From contig JAGTTQ010000001.1 in the NCBI GenBank assembly GCA_018223415.1, positions 1,130,365-1,194,364 on the forward strand: a stretch of 64,000 nucleotides of DNA, written 5' to 3'. How positions within the stretch are numbered: the stretch's first letter is position 1; every line of letters begins with the position of its first letter. The notes beneath the pieces are model-generated. The model made no database searches. It had not been told where the DNA came from and worked only from the letters and a program-made list of their open reading frames with translations. The stretch is from Eubacteriaceae bacterium Marseille-Q4139 (GTDB taxonomy: Bacteria > Bacillota > Clostridia > Lachnospirales > Lachnospiraceae). Shown one piece after another: positions 42,453 to 50,572 of the stretch. The position numbers and the translations under genes were made by a program.

Positions 42453-44099
42453 TCATGTCAAATTCAAGGCAGCTGAACTCTTCATCAACAAGTATGGCAT
42501 ATCTTTGCCGAGCTTTTGGTAGTTAAGAGAATGGGATGTCTCGCGGCCCCGGCTCTCGCCGGTGTTGTAGGTGTCGATGGTCTCCTTGCCCAGCACGGCG
42601 GCCAGCTCCTTGAGGGTTGTCGGCTCTTTGCCGCCCAGGAAGATGGAGGTATCCATGTTGCCGATGATGGTATCGGCGTTGTCCTTGTAGATAGCTTTGA
42701 GCTGGGACTGTGCTTGCAGCACCAGGCAGGCGGAAATCTCACGGCTTCGGATGGTGGCAACCAGCTTTTCCAGCCGAGGGATCTGTCCAATATTGGCGGC
42801 CTCGTCAATGAGGCACCGCACATGGACCGGCAGCCGCCCGCCGTACACATCGTCCGCTTTTTCGCAGAGCAGATTGAACAGCTGGGTGTAGCACATGGAG
42901 ATCAGGAAGTTAAAGCTATCGTCCGTGTCGCTCATAATCAAGAACAAGGCGGTTTTCCGGTCTCCCAGGGTATCCAGCTCCAGCTCGTCGTAGGCCGTGA
43001 CCTCCCGCAGCTCCGCGATGTCGAACACGGCAAGGCGCGCACCGCAGGAAATCAGGATGGATTTTGCGGTTTTGCCCGCAGCCAGCTTGTACTTTTTGTA
43101 CTGACGGACGGCGAAGTGGTTGGGCTTCTCTGCCTCCAGCGCGTCAAACATCAGGTCCACGGGGTTCTTGAACTCCTCGTCATCCTCCCGGACCTCCATC
43201 GCGTTGATGAACTCGATGAGGGTGGAGAAATTCTGTTCCTCCACCGGGGCCTCGTAGTGGATATACCCAATGAGGGCGCAGTACAAAAGCGTCTCGGCCT
43301 TAACCCAAAAATCGTCCCCGGCCTTGCCCTCGCCCTTGGTGTTGGCGATCAGCGTCGTGACCAGTTTCAAGATGTCCTTTTCGGAGTGGATGTAGGCAAA
43401 GGGATTATAGTGCATGGACTTCTTGAAGTTGATGGTATTGAGGACTTTGATCCGATAAGGCTCATAGATGTCCTTGCCGTGCTTATCCTTCATGGGCTTG
43501 CCGTCCTTGCCCAGCTTGGGTGTGCCGCGCTGAAGCATTTTGCCGCACTCCACCAGGATGGTGCCTTTTGGGTCTGTCACCACATAGGAGCTGTGCATCT
43601 GCATCAGGTTCGGTTTCAGCCAGAAGCGGGTCTTGCCGGAACCGGAGCCACCGATCACCAGCACATTTTTGTTTCTGGCGGTCTTGGGGTCCTTGGGGCG
43701 GCTGTTCATGGTCAGGCTCTCGGTTTTAGTCAGAATCACATTGTTCTGGAACACCGGGTCGATGTAGGGTGCGATGTCCTCATGGGTGCCCCAGCGGGCG
43801 CTGCCATACTCCATACCGTGCCGGTACTTCTTGGCGTTCTTGCTTTTGAGATACACGGCCAATCGCAGGCCAGCGCCGCAGCACAGCCCCACCAGCAGGT
43901 CCAAAGGGTGCAGGCTGGGCCACCAGCTGGCCAGCGCCACCGGCAGCGTGGAGAAGAACGAAAGCATTTTTGCCGAAGCGTCCGCACCCACGGCCATCCG
44001 CCATCCTTCACCGAAGTTGGTTGCGAACAGCCCCATCAGGATATAGGGCATATTCAGCAAAAGGAGCTTTTTGATGTCAAGTTGCTTTTTCATCTTCAT
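42453..44099 (-). pseudogene. virD4: 5' fragment of virD4/TraG coupling protein
   Basis: Open frame of 548 aa. Residues 1 to about 532 are coupling protein: two N-terminal membrane segments, Walker A VIGGSGSGKTRFWLKPNL, Walker B-like VRCLIDEAANIGQIPRLE and the conserved GESRGRETSHSLNYQKLGK. The last 16 residues (from DMPYLLMKSS) come from the inserted island. The missing 80 residues are at 30570-30812. VirD4 brings the relaxosome to the channel. The fragment keeps the ATPase core, so partial function cannot be excluded. Confidence 0.9.
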
Positions 44100-44596
44100 C
44101 GTTCCAGCTCCTTCCGCTTGTTCCGGTCCACAACGGCGTGTTTCACCAGCTCTTTGAACTGGCTCAGCTTTGCCAGCACGGACGGACGCTCTGTTTTCTG
44201 CGCCTTTCTGACCTTCTTGCCGGTGTACTCGGTAAAGGCAGCGGTCAGGGCATCCGCATCGCGGCCTTTGAAAAAGATCAGGTACTTGGGCGGGGAGCTG
44301 CTGCGGTCCTTCTTCACCGCATAGTCAACGCCGTATTTCCGGGCGATCTTTTCAAACTCCTTGATGGAGGGGTCGGTGATCTCGATGTTGGAAACGCCCT
44401 GATTCTGGCCGATCAGCTGCTTCACCGTCTGTTTGCCGTGGGGAATCACGGGGGTATCCCGGCTTTTCTGCTTTTGCAGCTTCTTTTCCTTGCGGTGGGC
44501 AAGGTACTTGGTGATGGCGGCCTTAAACAGCCGCCCGGTAAACTTTGTTCCGCTGACTACCAGCGTCAAAGTCCTGTTTTCCACTTCCTCCTGCAT
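44096..44596 (-). CDS. PcfB-like protein (DUF3801)
   Basis: 166 aa, MQEEVENRTLTLVVSGTKFT, then a basic linker, GVSNIEITDPSIKEFEKIAR and YLIFFKGRDADALTAAFTEY. This is the DUF3801/PcfB family encoded just before virD4 in Gram-positive elements; PcfB of pCF10 is a relaxosome accessory factor (family knowledge). It overlaps the virD4 start by 4 nt. Confidence 0.87.
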   Translation of the reverse strand: MQEEVENRTLTLVVSGTKFTGRLFKAAITKYLAHRKEKKLQKQKSRDTPVIPHGKQTVKQLIGQNQGVSNIEITDPSIKEFEKIARKYGVDYAVKKDRSSSPPKYLIFFKGRDADALTAAFTEYTGKKVRKAQKTERPSVLAKLSQFKELVKHAVVDRNKRKELER

Positions 44597-44643
44597 AGGT
44601 CATCGCCTCCTTTCCACGGATTTTGCAGGGGTGGCGCTTGATA

Positions 44644-44685
44644 CTAAGGCGGGACCACCAGCCGCCGCAGCAGGTATTTCATCAT
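44644..44685 (-). CDS. 13-codon peptide ORF, doubtful
   Basis: MMKYLLRRLVVPP then TAG, with GAAAGGAG 6 nt upstream. The ribosome site is as good as those of real genes nearby, but nothing else supports it. It might act in translational coupling before the PcfB gene. Confidence 0.25.
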   Translation of the reverse strand: MMKYLLRRLVVPP

Positions 44686-44697
44686 GGCAGGCTCCTT

Positions 44698-45009
44698 TCA
44701 ACGCAGCTGATCGGAGCGGTCATAGTACAGATGTCCCTGGCGCACCTTGGCATGGCTGAGAATCTTGATGTGGCCCTTTTCCTGGTTCTCCAGGCTTTTC
44801 TGGTATCCGGCCTCCGTCAGAAACAGGCGGGTCCGTTCGCCTTTCCAGCCCACCGGCGAATCGTGGGTCAGCACATCGAAGATAATCATGTGCCGGGTGT
44901 CCTCGGCAAACCGCTCCAAATCCATGTACTCATGGCCGTGGTAGTTCTGCGCCCCGGCCTTGAGCCGCATTTCCTCCATCAGCTGGCCCACGGTCTTACG
45001 CTCAGGCAT
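44698..45009 (-). CDS. Small ICE protein with an RLFLTEAGYQ motif, unknown
   Basis: 103 aa from an ATG at 45009 (GGAGGTGCGCGCC). MPERKTVGQLMEEMRLKAGA, MIIFDVLTHDSPVGWKGERT, RLFLTEAGYQKSLENQEKGH. A relative with RLFLTEDGYQAALVSQKRRE lies at 48155-48430. Function unknown. It overlaps the next upstream gene by 8 nt. Confidence 0.7.
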   Translation of the reverse strand: MPERKTVGQLMEEMRLKAGAQNYHGHEYMDLERFAEDTRHMIIFDVLTHDSPVGWKGERTRLFLTEAGYQKSLENQEKGHIKILSHAKVRQGHLYYDRSDQLR

Positions 45010-45364
45010 GGCGCGCACCTCCTTTCCCGCGTCCCTGGCCTTTCACAGTCAGGATACCGTCCAGGGTGGTAGCGGTGATCCGCAGGCGCTCAGCGGTGGC
45101 GATGTCATTCTTCACGGTCTCGTCGATGCCGTGGCCGCAGACCACCAGCACATGGGACCGGCGCAGATAGTCTCGCACCATATCCAGCCCGTCCTTGTGT
45201 TCCTGGGGAATCTCGTCCTTGAGGAAGGTGGACAAGAACAGAACCGGGCAGATGGGCGAATACCCGGCGTCGTACACCTGGCGGCAGTAGGTGGCAGCGT
45301 TCTCGGCGTTCTCATACTGGTTGTTGCTCCAGGGAGCCGTAATGTAGGCAAGAGGTCGTTTCAT
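45002..45364 (-). CDS. Deoxyribosyltransferase-like fold protein (DUF4406/DUF7768 type)
   Basis: 120 aa from an ATG at 45364. MKRPLAYITAPWSNNQYENA is a Rossmann-like first strand with a substrate loop, followed by YCRQVYDAGYSPICPVLFLS and HVLVVCGHGIDETVKNDIAT. This is the pattern of nucleoside 2-deoxyribosyltransferase-like proteins common in ICEs. The substrate is unknown; it may process nucleotides or signalling molecules. Confidence 0.65.
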   Translation of the reverse strand: MKRPLAYITAPWSNNQYENAENAATYCRQVYDAGYSPICPVLFLSTFLKDEIPQEHKDGLDMVRDYLRRSHVLVVCGHGIDETVKNDIATAERLRITATTLDGILTVKGQGRGKGGARHA

Positions 45365-45412
45365 GGCAAAATCCTTTCTCCCGGTATTGCCGGGCAACAG
45401 AAAAGCGGCTGT

Positions 45413-46306
45413 TTACCAGCCGCCTGTGTTCATATCGTGATTGACTTGTACGGTGTAGTGATTGCTGATCGTGGTGGGCGCGTTGAACAGCACTGCAAGC
45501 AAATACTGTTTCATATTGCGGACCTCCGTGGTGTTTTTCTGCATACCGTCCATGACAAATCGGATATGCTCGCTATCCAGCTTCAAGAACCGGGAGCGCA
45601 CGACTTCATGGGGAAAGTCGCTGCCAGCGATCCGAGTGGTTTTACGTTTGGCACAAACGGTCTCCACCATCAGCTCCACAATCTCGTCCAGGTCCTCACG
45701 GTAGGTCGAAAACTCTCTGCACAGATAGTCATACTCGATGTTCTCCAGAATCAATTCCCGATAATTTTCTATCTCTGAGACAGACATCGCATCCCTTCCT
45801 TTCCGTTCCGGCAGCTGTGCTGCCGCTGTTTCCCGGAAGGGAATGGAATCGGTACTTGCTCCATGAGTATTTTGTTTTTGAGTATTTGGTTTCTCTATAT
45901 TTAATTCTGCGGGCTTTTCCGTATCCGGTTTATCCAGATACGGGTTTTCCGTATCTGGTGAAGCCGTATCTGGTACAGCCGTATCCGGCCTTGGCGTTTC
46001 TGGCTGCCTGGGCTGGGGTTTCTCATAAATCACATACTCGGTGTCGCTGATCCGGCCTTGTTGGTCCCGCAGCTGGTTCCGCACGATGTAACCGGCGGTT
46101 TCCAACTCCCGCAGCGCACTGCCGATGGCATCAACGCCCTCCTTGCAGATTTTCGCAAGTCCACGGGTAGTATAGTTCCAGTCATCAGGCAGGGATAACA
46201 TCATGGAAAGAAGCCCCTTTGCCTTGAGGGATAGTTCGTGGTTCCGCAGGTGATGATTGCTCATCACGGTATAATCTTTGGTCCGTTCAATGCGAAAAAC
46301 GGCCAT
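45413..46306 (-). CDS. Initiator-like winged-helix protein (DUF6017)
   Basis: 297 aa from an ATG at 46306 (AAAGGAGTGAAGTCA). The N-terminal winged helix (SNHHLRNHELSLKAKGLLSMML...GLAKICKEGVDAIGSALREL) matches RepA_N/DnaD-like initiators. The middle is a Pro/Asp/Thr repeat linker (TAVPDTASPDTENPYLDKPD) and the C-terminal DUF6017 domain ends QVNHDMNTGGW. Likely the ICE's own replication initiator, working with ParA/ParB. Confidence 0.75.
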   Translation of the reverse strand: MAVFRIERTKDYTVMSNHHLRNHELSLKAKGLLSMMLSLPDDWNYTTRGLAKICKEGVDAIGSALRELETAGYIVRNQLRDQQGRISDTEYVIYEKPQPRQPETPRPDTAVPDTASPDTENPYLDKPDTEKPAELNIEKPNTQKQNTHGASTDSIPFRETAAAQLPERKGRDAMSVSEIENYRELILENIEYDYLCREFSTYREDLDEIVELMVETVCAKRKTTRIAGSDFPHEVVRSRFLKLDSEHIRFVMDGMQKNTTEVRNMKQYLLAVLFNAPTTISNHYTVQVNHDMNTGGW

Positions 46307-46331
46307 TGACTTCACTCCTTTCTAATTTTAG

Positions 46332-46349
46332 GGCATGAAACTTCATGCC
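46332..46349. repeat. Perfect palindrome at the IS110 insertion side
   Basis: GGCATGAA, AC, TTCATGCC. It lies between the DUF6017 start and the IS110 element and could mark the element's target or left end. Confidence 0.4.
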
Positions 46350-46470
46350 GCATTACATGCTTGCACCACGATGAATGAAAACCAGGTGCAGCAGACAAGG
46401 CAGTATGGTAAAATATAGATGCACGGCACAAGATCGGCTTTTTTTGCCGCTACGAGCGCGCGCATGAAAC

Positions 46471-46560
46471 TGGTTTTGCTCTCCTGTTGAACCACAAATT
46501 GTCCCAGCCAAACGGCAGTAAAGGACGTATAGCAAAATAATTGCTTTAGGAGAGCGCGCC
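46471..46560 (+). ncRNA. Candidate bridge RNA region of the second IS110 element
   Basis: GCTCTCCT (46478-46485) pairs with AGGAGAGC (46548-46555) and encloses a small hairpin AGCAA / TTGCT (46531-46545) and unpaired loops. The position just upstream of the transposase is where IS110-group elements encode their guide RNA. Confidence 0.4.
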
Positions 46561-46589
46561 GTGACAACTTTTGTAAGGAGCGCAGGAGT

Positions 46590-47816
46590 ATGGAAGTTGT
46601 CTATCGGTGTTGTTGTGGGATTGATGTGCATAAGAAGATCATCGTGGCCTGCTTGGATCAGGGCGGAGAGCAGAGCCTGCGTGAATTCGGCACAACGACC
46701 AGCGAGATCAAGTCTTTGGCAACCTGGCTCACAGAATCAGGCTGTGAAATGATTGCCATGGAAAGCACGGGCGTATTTTGGAAACCACTGTATAACCTGT
46801 TTGAGCTGATGGATTTGGATGCCATGGTTGTCAATGCGGCACACATGAAAGCACTGCCCGGCCGCAAAACCGATGTGAAAGACGCAGAATGGATCGCGGA
46901 TCTGCTTCGCCACGGACTGCTGAAAGCAAGTTATATTCCCAGCCGGGAACAGCGGGAGCTGCGTGAAATTACCCGTTACCGAAAAAGCCTGACAGAGGAA
47001 CGGTGCAGAGAAACCAACCGTCTACAAAAGATCCTGGAGGGCGCCAACATCAAATTGGACTCTGTGGTCAAAGACATCAACGGAAAGAGTGCCAGAAAGC
47101 TGCTGGAAAAGATCATTGAAGATGACGTCCCAACCAGTGAGGAGGAAGTATCTAAGGTGGTTCATGGACGGATGCGTTCTAAACTGGGGCAACTCGTGAC
47201 AGCCATTGAGGGGATTACCACACCGCTGCAAAGAAAGTTACTGGCGCAGGTTATAGACCATATCGATGATCTGACCAGGCGTATTGCCGACTTGGATAAA
47301 CTGGTACAGGATTACATGGACGAATATGAAGCGGCGATTGCTGCTCTTTGCGATATTCCCGGTATCGCCCGGCGCAGCGCCGAGGTGATTCTGGCGGAAA
47401 TCGGTCTGGATATGAGCAGATTTCCCAGTGCCGCCCATCTTTGTTCCTGGGCTGGGGTTTGCCCCGGCAACTGCCAGAGCGCAGGACGGCGAAAGCACGG
47501 GAAAACAACAAAAGGCAACAAACCGCTCAAGACGATTTTGACCCAATGTGCAAAATCTGCACGTTCTGTAAAAGGGTCTTATTTCTCGGCGCAATACCAG
47601 CGGATCGCCGCAAGACGAGGTAAGAACCGTGCCACACTTGCGGTTGCACATTCCATGCTGATCGCCATATACCACATGTTGAAAAACAGCGCGCCTTTTC
47701 GTGATTTGGGATCTGACTATTACGACTCTTTCAATCGGGATAGAAAAATACATAGTTACCTGAAACGCCTGAAAGCATTGGGCTGGGAACCTGATGCCCT
47801 GCCCGGCTCCGCCTGA
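46590..47816 (+). CDS. IS110-family transposase (DEDD recombinase)
   Basis: 408 aa. DEDD domain: CCGIDVHKKIIVACLD, IAMESTGVFWKPLYN, KTDVKDAEWIADLLRHGLL. Tnp20 domain: LCDIPGIARRSAEVILAEIG, then SWAGVCPGNCQSAGRRKHGK and the C-terminal helical region. Intact, GGAG before the ATG. Most like the group with TGVFWKPLYN and AGRRKHGKTTKG motifs that is common in Firmicutes. Confidence 0.93.
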   Translation: MEVVYRCCCGIDVHKKIIVACLDQGGEQSLREFGTTTSEIKSLATWLTESGCEMIAMESTGVFWKPLYNLFELMDLDAMVVNAAHMKALPGRKTDVKDAEWIADLLRHGLLKASYIPSREQRELREITRYRKSLTEERCRETNRLQKILEGANIKLDSVVKDINGKSARKLLEKIIEDDVPTSEEEVSKVVHGRMRSKLGQLVTAIEGITTPLQRKLLAQVIDHIDDLTRRIADLDKLVQDYMDEYEAAIAALCDIPGIARRSAEVILAEIGLDMSRFPSAAHLCSWAGVCPGNCQSAGRRKHGKTTKGNKPLKTILTQCAKSARSVKGSYFSAQYQRIAARRGKNRATLAVAHSMLIAIYHMLKNSAPFRDLGSDYYDSFNRDRKIHSYLKRLKALGWEPDALPGSA

Positions 47817-47900
47817 TCCAACAACTTATACAGTCAATTAGCCTGCCGTCCGGGCGGGCTGGGTTGTTGCGCCCTTCCGGAGGAAGGTTTTCATAACAAA

Positions 47901-47936
47901 AAAGCCACAATCCTTCGTGAAAAAGACTGTGGCTTT
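47901..47936 (-). terminator. Intrinsic terminator of the par/accessory operon
   Basis: AAAGCCACA / TGTGGCTTT with an 18-nt loop, followed on the minus strand by TTTTTTG. It lies right after the stop of the 63-aa gene and before the IS110 element. Confidence 0.85.
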
Positions 47937-48127
47937 CAGCTGTTTTTGTTGTTCTGCCAGGGCCGGTAAGGACGCTTGTACTTCGGCGGATGACTGAACA
48001 TCGGCTCATGCTCCGAAAACGGGAGGGTCTGCAAAACCCGGTCAATGTCGGTGGATTCCATATCATACTGGGACTGGCAACTTTCCCGGATGGCATCTTT
48101 GATGCTCTGGACAGTACACATATTCAT
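47936..48127 (-). CDS. Small ICE protein, unknown
   Basis: 63 aa, MNMCTVQSIKDAIRESCQSQ then DIDRVLQTLPFSEHEPMF and a basic aromatic tail KYKRPYRPWQNNKNS. AAAGGAAAGGA precedes the ATG. Last gene of the ParAB transcript, before the terminator. No family recognised. Confidence 0.6.
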   Translation of the reverse strand: MNMCTVQSIKDAIRESCQSQYDMESTDIDRVLQTLPFSEHEPMFSHPPKYKRPYRPWQNNKNS

Positions 48128-48154
48128 TCCTTTCCTTTCGTAGTGATAATGAGT

Positions 48155-48430
48155 TTACGGGTGGCGGCGGCGCTTGTCCGGTTTGAAGTCGAGCACATGG
48201 CCCTCGATCACACGGGCATACCGCTTGATTTTGATTTCCCGACGCTTCTGGCTTACGAGGGCGGCCTGATACCCGTCCTCCGTAAGAAACAGCCGCATAT
48301 CATCGCCGGGGCAGCCGTAGGAACAAGGGCGCTGAACGGAAAACTCGATCATCCAGCGGGTGCTGTCCTGAAAACGCTCTACGGCCAAGATATTGTGTCC
48401 TTTCAGCTCACGGGCTGAAATATCCCTCAT
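48155..48430 (-). CDS. Small ICE protein with an RLFLTEDGYQ motif, unknown
   Basis: 91 aa, MRDISARELKGHNILAVERF, MRLFLTEDGYQAALVSQKRR and a basic C-terminus KPDKRRRHP. Diverged paralogue of the 44698-45009 product. Possibly nucleic-acid binding by charge; function unknown. Confidence 0.65.
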   Translation of the reverse strand: MRDISARELKGHNILAVERFQDSTRWMIEFSVQRPCSYGCPGDDMRLFLTEDGYQAALVSQKRREIKIKRYARVIEGHVLDFKPDKRRRHP

Positions 48431-48442
48431 AGGCGGCTCCTT

Positions 48443-49369
48443 TCATCGTTCCTGGTCTCTCTGGCGCTTCTTCTGCCACGCCTCCAGCAGTTTGATAATG
48501 GTTTCCTGCATCCGCTGGGGCGTATAGCTTTTGGGGAAATACTTCCGCAGGGTGTCGGAGGTGAAAGTCACTTTGTCGAGATCACTTTTCTTTTCCTCAC
48601 CCATGATGACGCGCATCATATCGAGGGTCAGATGTCCCTCCTGGCTGTATTTCTTGAGTCGCTGAGCCTGGGAGAGAGAGGGGGTAGCCTGTTCGCTGTC
48701 CATCGCGTCCAGCAAATCCCGCTGTTCTTCTTTTTTGAGAAAGGACAGCTCATAAGCCGGATTGAGGGCGATTTTCTTTTCATCGACCATATCCAGCAGT
48801 TCGGGAATCAGCTCCGTCAGGCGGATATAGCGCTGCACCTGGTTCCTACTCGAACCAGCCTGCTGCGCCAACAATTCATCTGCACGCAACTTCGTCCCAA
48901 GTTGGGACGAAGTTAAGTCCCCCCGTGCGCCTTGGTGTTTCATAGCCTCCAGCTTCATCTTGTAAGCAAAGGCCCTTTCGCTGGGGAGCAGGCTTTCACG
49001 TTGTAAGTTGCTGTCCACCATGATGATAGTGGCAGCATCATCGTCCAGGTCTCGGACAATGACAGGCATGGTTTCTTTCTCGGCCAGCTCACTGGCCCGG
49101 TGCCGCCTGTGACCGGCAACCAGCTCATAGCCGCCCTCCGGGTCCGGGCGGGCGATCGCCGGAACCAGAACACCATACTGCCGAACGCTGTCGGCGGTCT
49201 CCATCATGGCCTCGTCATCCTTGACTTTGAAGGGATGCCCCTTAAATGGGTGCAGCTCAGACAGCGGAATTTCCTGTATCTTCTCCAGCTTGGCATCCTG
49301 GCGGCTTTCCTCGGTGGAAAACAAATCATCGTATGGAGCCAGCTCTACTTTTTTCGCGCTGCTTTTCAA
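48443..49369 (-). CDS. parB: ParB/Spo0J-type partition protein
   Basis: 308 aa. ParB/sulfiredoxin-like CTPase domain (IPLSELHPFKGHPFKV...ELVAGHRRHRASELA with the GHRRHRA box), a central HTH (QQAGSSRNQVQRYIRLTEL) and a C-terminal dimerization region. It overlaps the end of parA by 44 nt. The centromere-like site is probably among the repeats beyond parA (50330-50531). Confidence 0.92.
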   Translation of the reverse strand: MKSSAKKVELAPYDDLFSTEESRQDAKLEKIQEIPLSELHPFKGHPFKVKDDEAMMETADSVRQYGVLVPAIARPDPEGGYELVAGHRRHRASELAEKETMPVIVRDLDDDAATIIMVDSNLQRESLLPSERAFAYKMKLEAMKHQGARGDLTSSQLGTKLRADELLAQQAGSSRNQVQRYIRLTELIPELLDMVDEKKIALNPAYELSFLKKEEQRDLLDAMDSEQATPSLSQAQRLKKYSQEGHLTLDMMRVIMGEEKKSDLDKVTFTSDTLRKYFPKSYTPQRMQETIIKLLEAWQKKRQRDQER

Positions 49370-50147
49370 GTTTTATCACCTCCTTGGTCAGATTCTTATA
49401 GCCCTCGGCCACCTTGCCATTAGGGTCATGGGCAAAAATGCTTTTGCCCTCGGCGCTGATCTCCTTTGCCCGGACAGAATGGGGAATCTCGGTGCCGAAC
49501 ACCTTGATTTTGCTGCCATAGGTCTCCCGCAGCAGGGCGGCAATCTCCTTGGCGAAGTTGGTGCGGTTGTCCACCATCGTCAGCAATATGCCGTCGATCT
49601 GGAGCTTGGGGTTGATCTGCCGCTTCACCTTGTTTACGGTCTGGAGCAGCTGTTCCAGGCCCTTGGCGGGCAGGTACTCCGCCTGAACGGGGATTATGAC
49701 CCTGTTGGCGGCGGCCAGGGCGTTGACCGTGAGCATACCCAGGGATGGCTGGCAGTCAATCAGGATATGGGAATACTGTCCCTTGAGCGTGTCCAGATAC
49801 TGCCGCAGGATGGTCTCTCGGCTCATGGCGTTCACCAGGGAGACCTCCATGCCGGAGAGCTGGATGTCTGCGGGCATCAGGTCAACGCCCTCCGGGTGGT
49901 GCAGGATACCCTCGCCGGGGCGCAGCGGCTCGTCCATCAGGATACGGCCCATCGCGTCGGACAGGGTAAAGGGCAGCTTGTCCGGCTGGGGGTGGCCCAG
50001 GCTGATGGTCAGGCTGCCTTGCGGGTCCCCGTCGATCAGCAGCACTTTCTTTCCGGCCTGCGCCAGCCCAATCCCCAGGTTCGCGCAGGTGGTTGTCTTG
50101 CCAACGCCGCCTTTCTGGTTGGCGATGGCGATGATTTGCGTGTTCAA
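49326..50147 (-). CDS. parA: ParA-type partition ATPase
   Basis: 273 aa from a TTG at 50147 (AGGTG upstream) or 276 aa from a GTG at 50156. Deviant Walker A NQKGGVGKTTTCANL, VLLIDGDPQGSLT (Walker B region) and IDCQPSLGMLTVNAL. Works with ParB to hold the excised or replicating ICE. Upstream frames to 50210 are open but run through a terminator-like hairpin, so they were rejected as the start. Confidence 0.92.
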   Translation of the reverse strand: MNTQIIAIANQKGGVGKTTTCANLGIGLAQAGKKVLLIDGDPQGSLTISLGHPQPDKLPFTLSDAMGRILMDEPLRPGEGILHHPEGVDLMPADIQLSGMEVSLVNAMSRETILRQYLDTLKGQYSHILIDCQPSLGMLTVNALAAANRVIIPVQAEYLPAKGLEQLLQTVNKVKRQINPKLQIDGILLTMVDNRTNFAKEIAALLRETYGSKIKVFGTEIPHSVRAKEISAEGKSIFAHDPNGKVAEGYKNLTKEVIKLEKQREKSRAGSIR

Positions 50148-50194
50148 TGACTTCACCTCATTTCTGAATTGTTCTATGGCTTCTGGAAATAGAA

Positions 50195-50230
50195 AAAGCC
50201 GCCACTTCAAAAATTGAAAGTGACGGCCTT
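50195..50230 (-). terminator. Hairpin upstream of parA
   Basis: Minus strand GCCG-CACTT-CAA stem (one mismatch, one bulge) followed by CTTTTTCTATTT. It would stop read-through from rpsI into the ICE, or act as an attenuator if parA is transcribed from beyond it. Confidence 0.55.
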
Positions 50231-50329
50231 TTCTTATCCCGGAATGAAATTCCCCGGAAACGCAAAAAGCACCCAGTAGAAAATACTGAGCGCTTGGCGA
50301 TTAGATTTATTCTCTTTTGTTCAAATTAG

Positions 50330-50352
50330 GTCAAATTCAGACAAACCGTTTT
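50330..50352. repeat. ICE-end direct repeat, copy 1
   Basis: GTCAAATTCAGACAAACCGT onwards. Matches copy 2 at 50509-50531 as GTCAAATTnnnnCAAACCnTTT, same orientation, 179 bp apart. Likely protein-binding sites: recombinase arm sites or partition sites. Confidence 0.65.
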
Positions 50353-50430
50353 CACGAAAAAGGTCTCTTGGAGATGTATAAATAAACATCCCCTTGGCAT
50401 CCCAAAATCGCGTCTCGGTTGTCCTATTTT

Positions 50431-50493
50431 TTAACCCATAAGCCCTCTTTTTGGGGTGGTTGTCCACCATTTAACCCATAGAAAACGGGTTAA
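50431..50493. repeat. TTAACCCATA repeats and palindrome at the ICE end
   Basis: TTAACCCATA occurs at 50431-50440 and, exactly 40 bp on, at 50471-50480. The second copy also pairs with GGGTTAA (50487-50493) as TTAACCC / GGGTTAA. Candidate ParB or recombinase sites. No gene is visible in 50231-50590. Confidence 0.6.
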
Positions 50494-50508
50494 AAGAGGC
50501 TTCGTTCT

Positions 50509-50531
50509 GTCAAATTGCGTCAAACCATTTG
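50509..50531. repeat. ICE-end direct repeat, copy 2
   Basis: GTCAAATTGCGTCAAACCAT onwards, the partner of 50330-50352; it lies about 60 bp from the rpsI stop, close to the presumed attachment site. Confidence 0.65.
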
Positions 50532-50537
50532 AAAAGG

Positions 50538-50572
50538 AAAAACCCCGGAAACCGCGTAGTTCCGGGGTTTTT
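50538..50572. terminator. Bidirectional terminator after rpsI
   Basis: AAAAACCCCGGAA / TTCCGGGGTTTTT with a 9-nt loop. Ends the rplM-rpsI transcript on the minus strand and would also stop plus-strand transcription. Confidence 0.9.

Larger units (their letters stand above)
30813..42501 (-). mobile_element. Serine-recombinase mobilizable island inserted in virD4, carrying a restriction-modification gene
   Basis: About 11.7 kb between the two halves of virD4. TCTTT (AAAGA on the coding strand) is repeated at both junctions (30808-30812 and 42502-42506). Rejoining gives CTC GGC AAA GAG CTT ATG, the native LGKELM. The ends also share TGATGAA-type inverted sequence. Genes: serine recombinase at the left end, VapE-like ATPase, MobV relaxase, XRE repressor, R-M-S fusion with HTH regulator, DUF6809 and TnpV. 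All but the repressor lie on the minus strand. Confidence 0.85.
46350..47850 (+). mobile_element. Second IS110-family insertion sequence
   Basis: One transposase gene with about 240 nt of structured non-coding left end. It lies between the DUF6017 gene and a small ICE gene, on the opposite strand. Limits are approximate because IS110 ends carry no diagnostic repeats. It is not a copy of the element at 28995-30450: the transposases share only family motifs. Confidence 0.6.

Noticed and set aside
50148..50210. Longer parA start at 50210
   Set aside because: It would translate through a terminator-like hairpin and lacks a ribosome site; homologous ParA proteins begin close to the Walker A motif, matching the TTG/GTG at 50147/50156.
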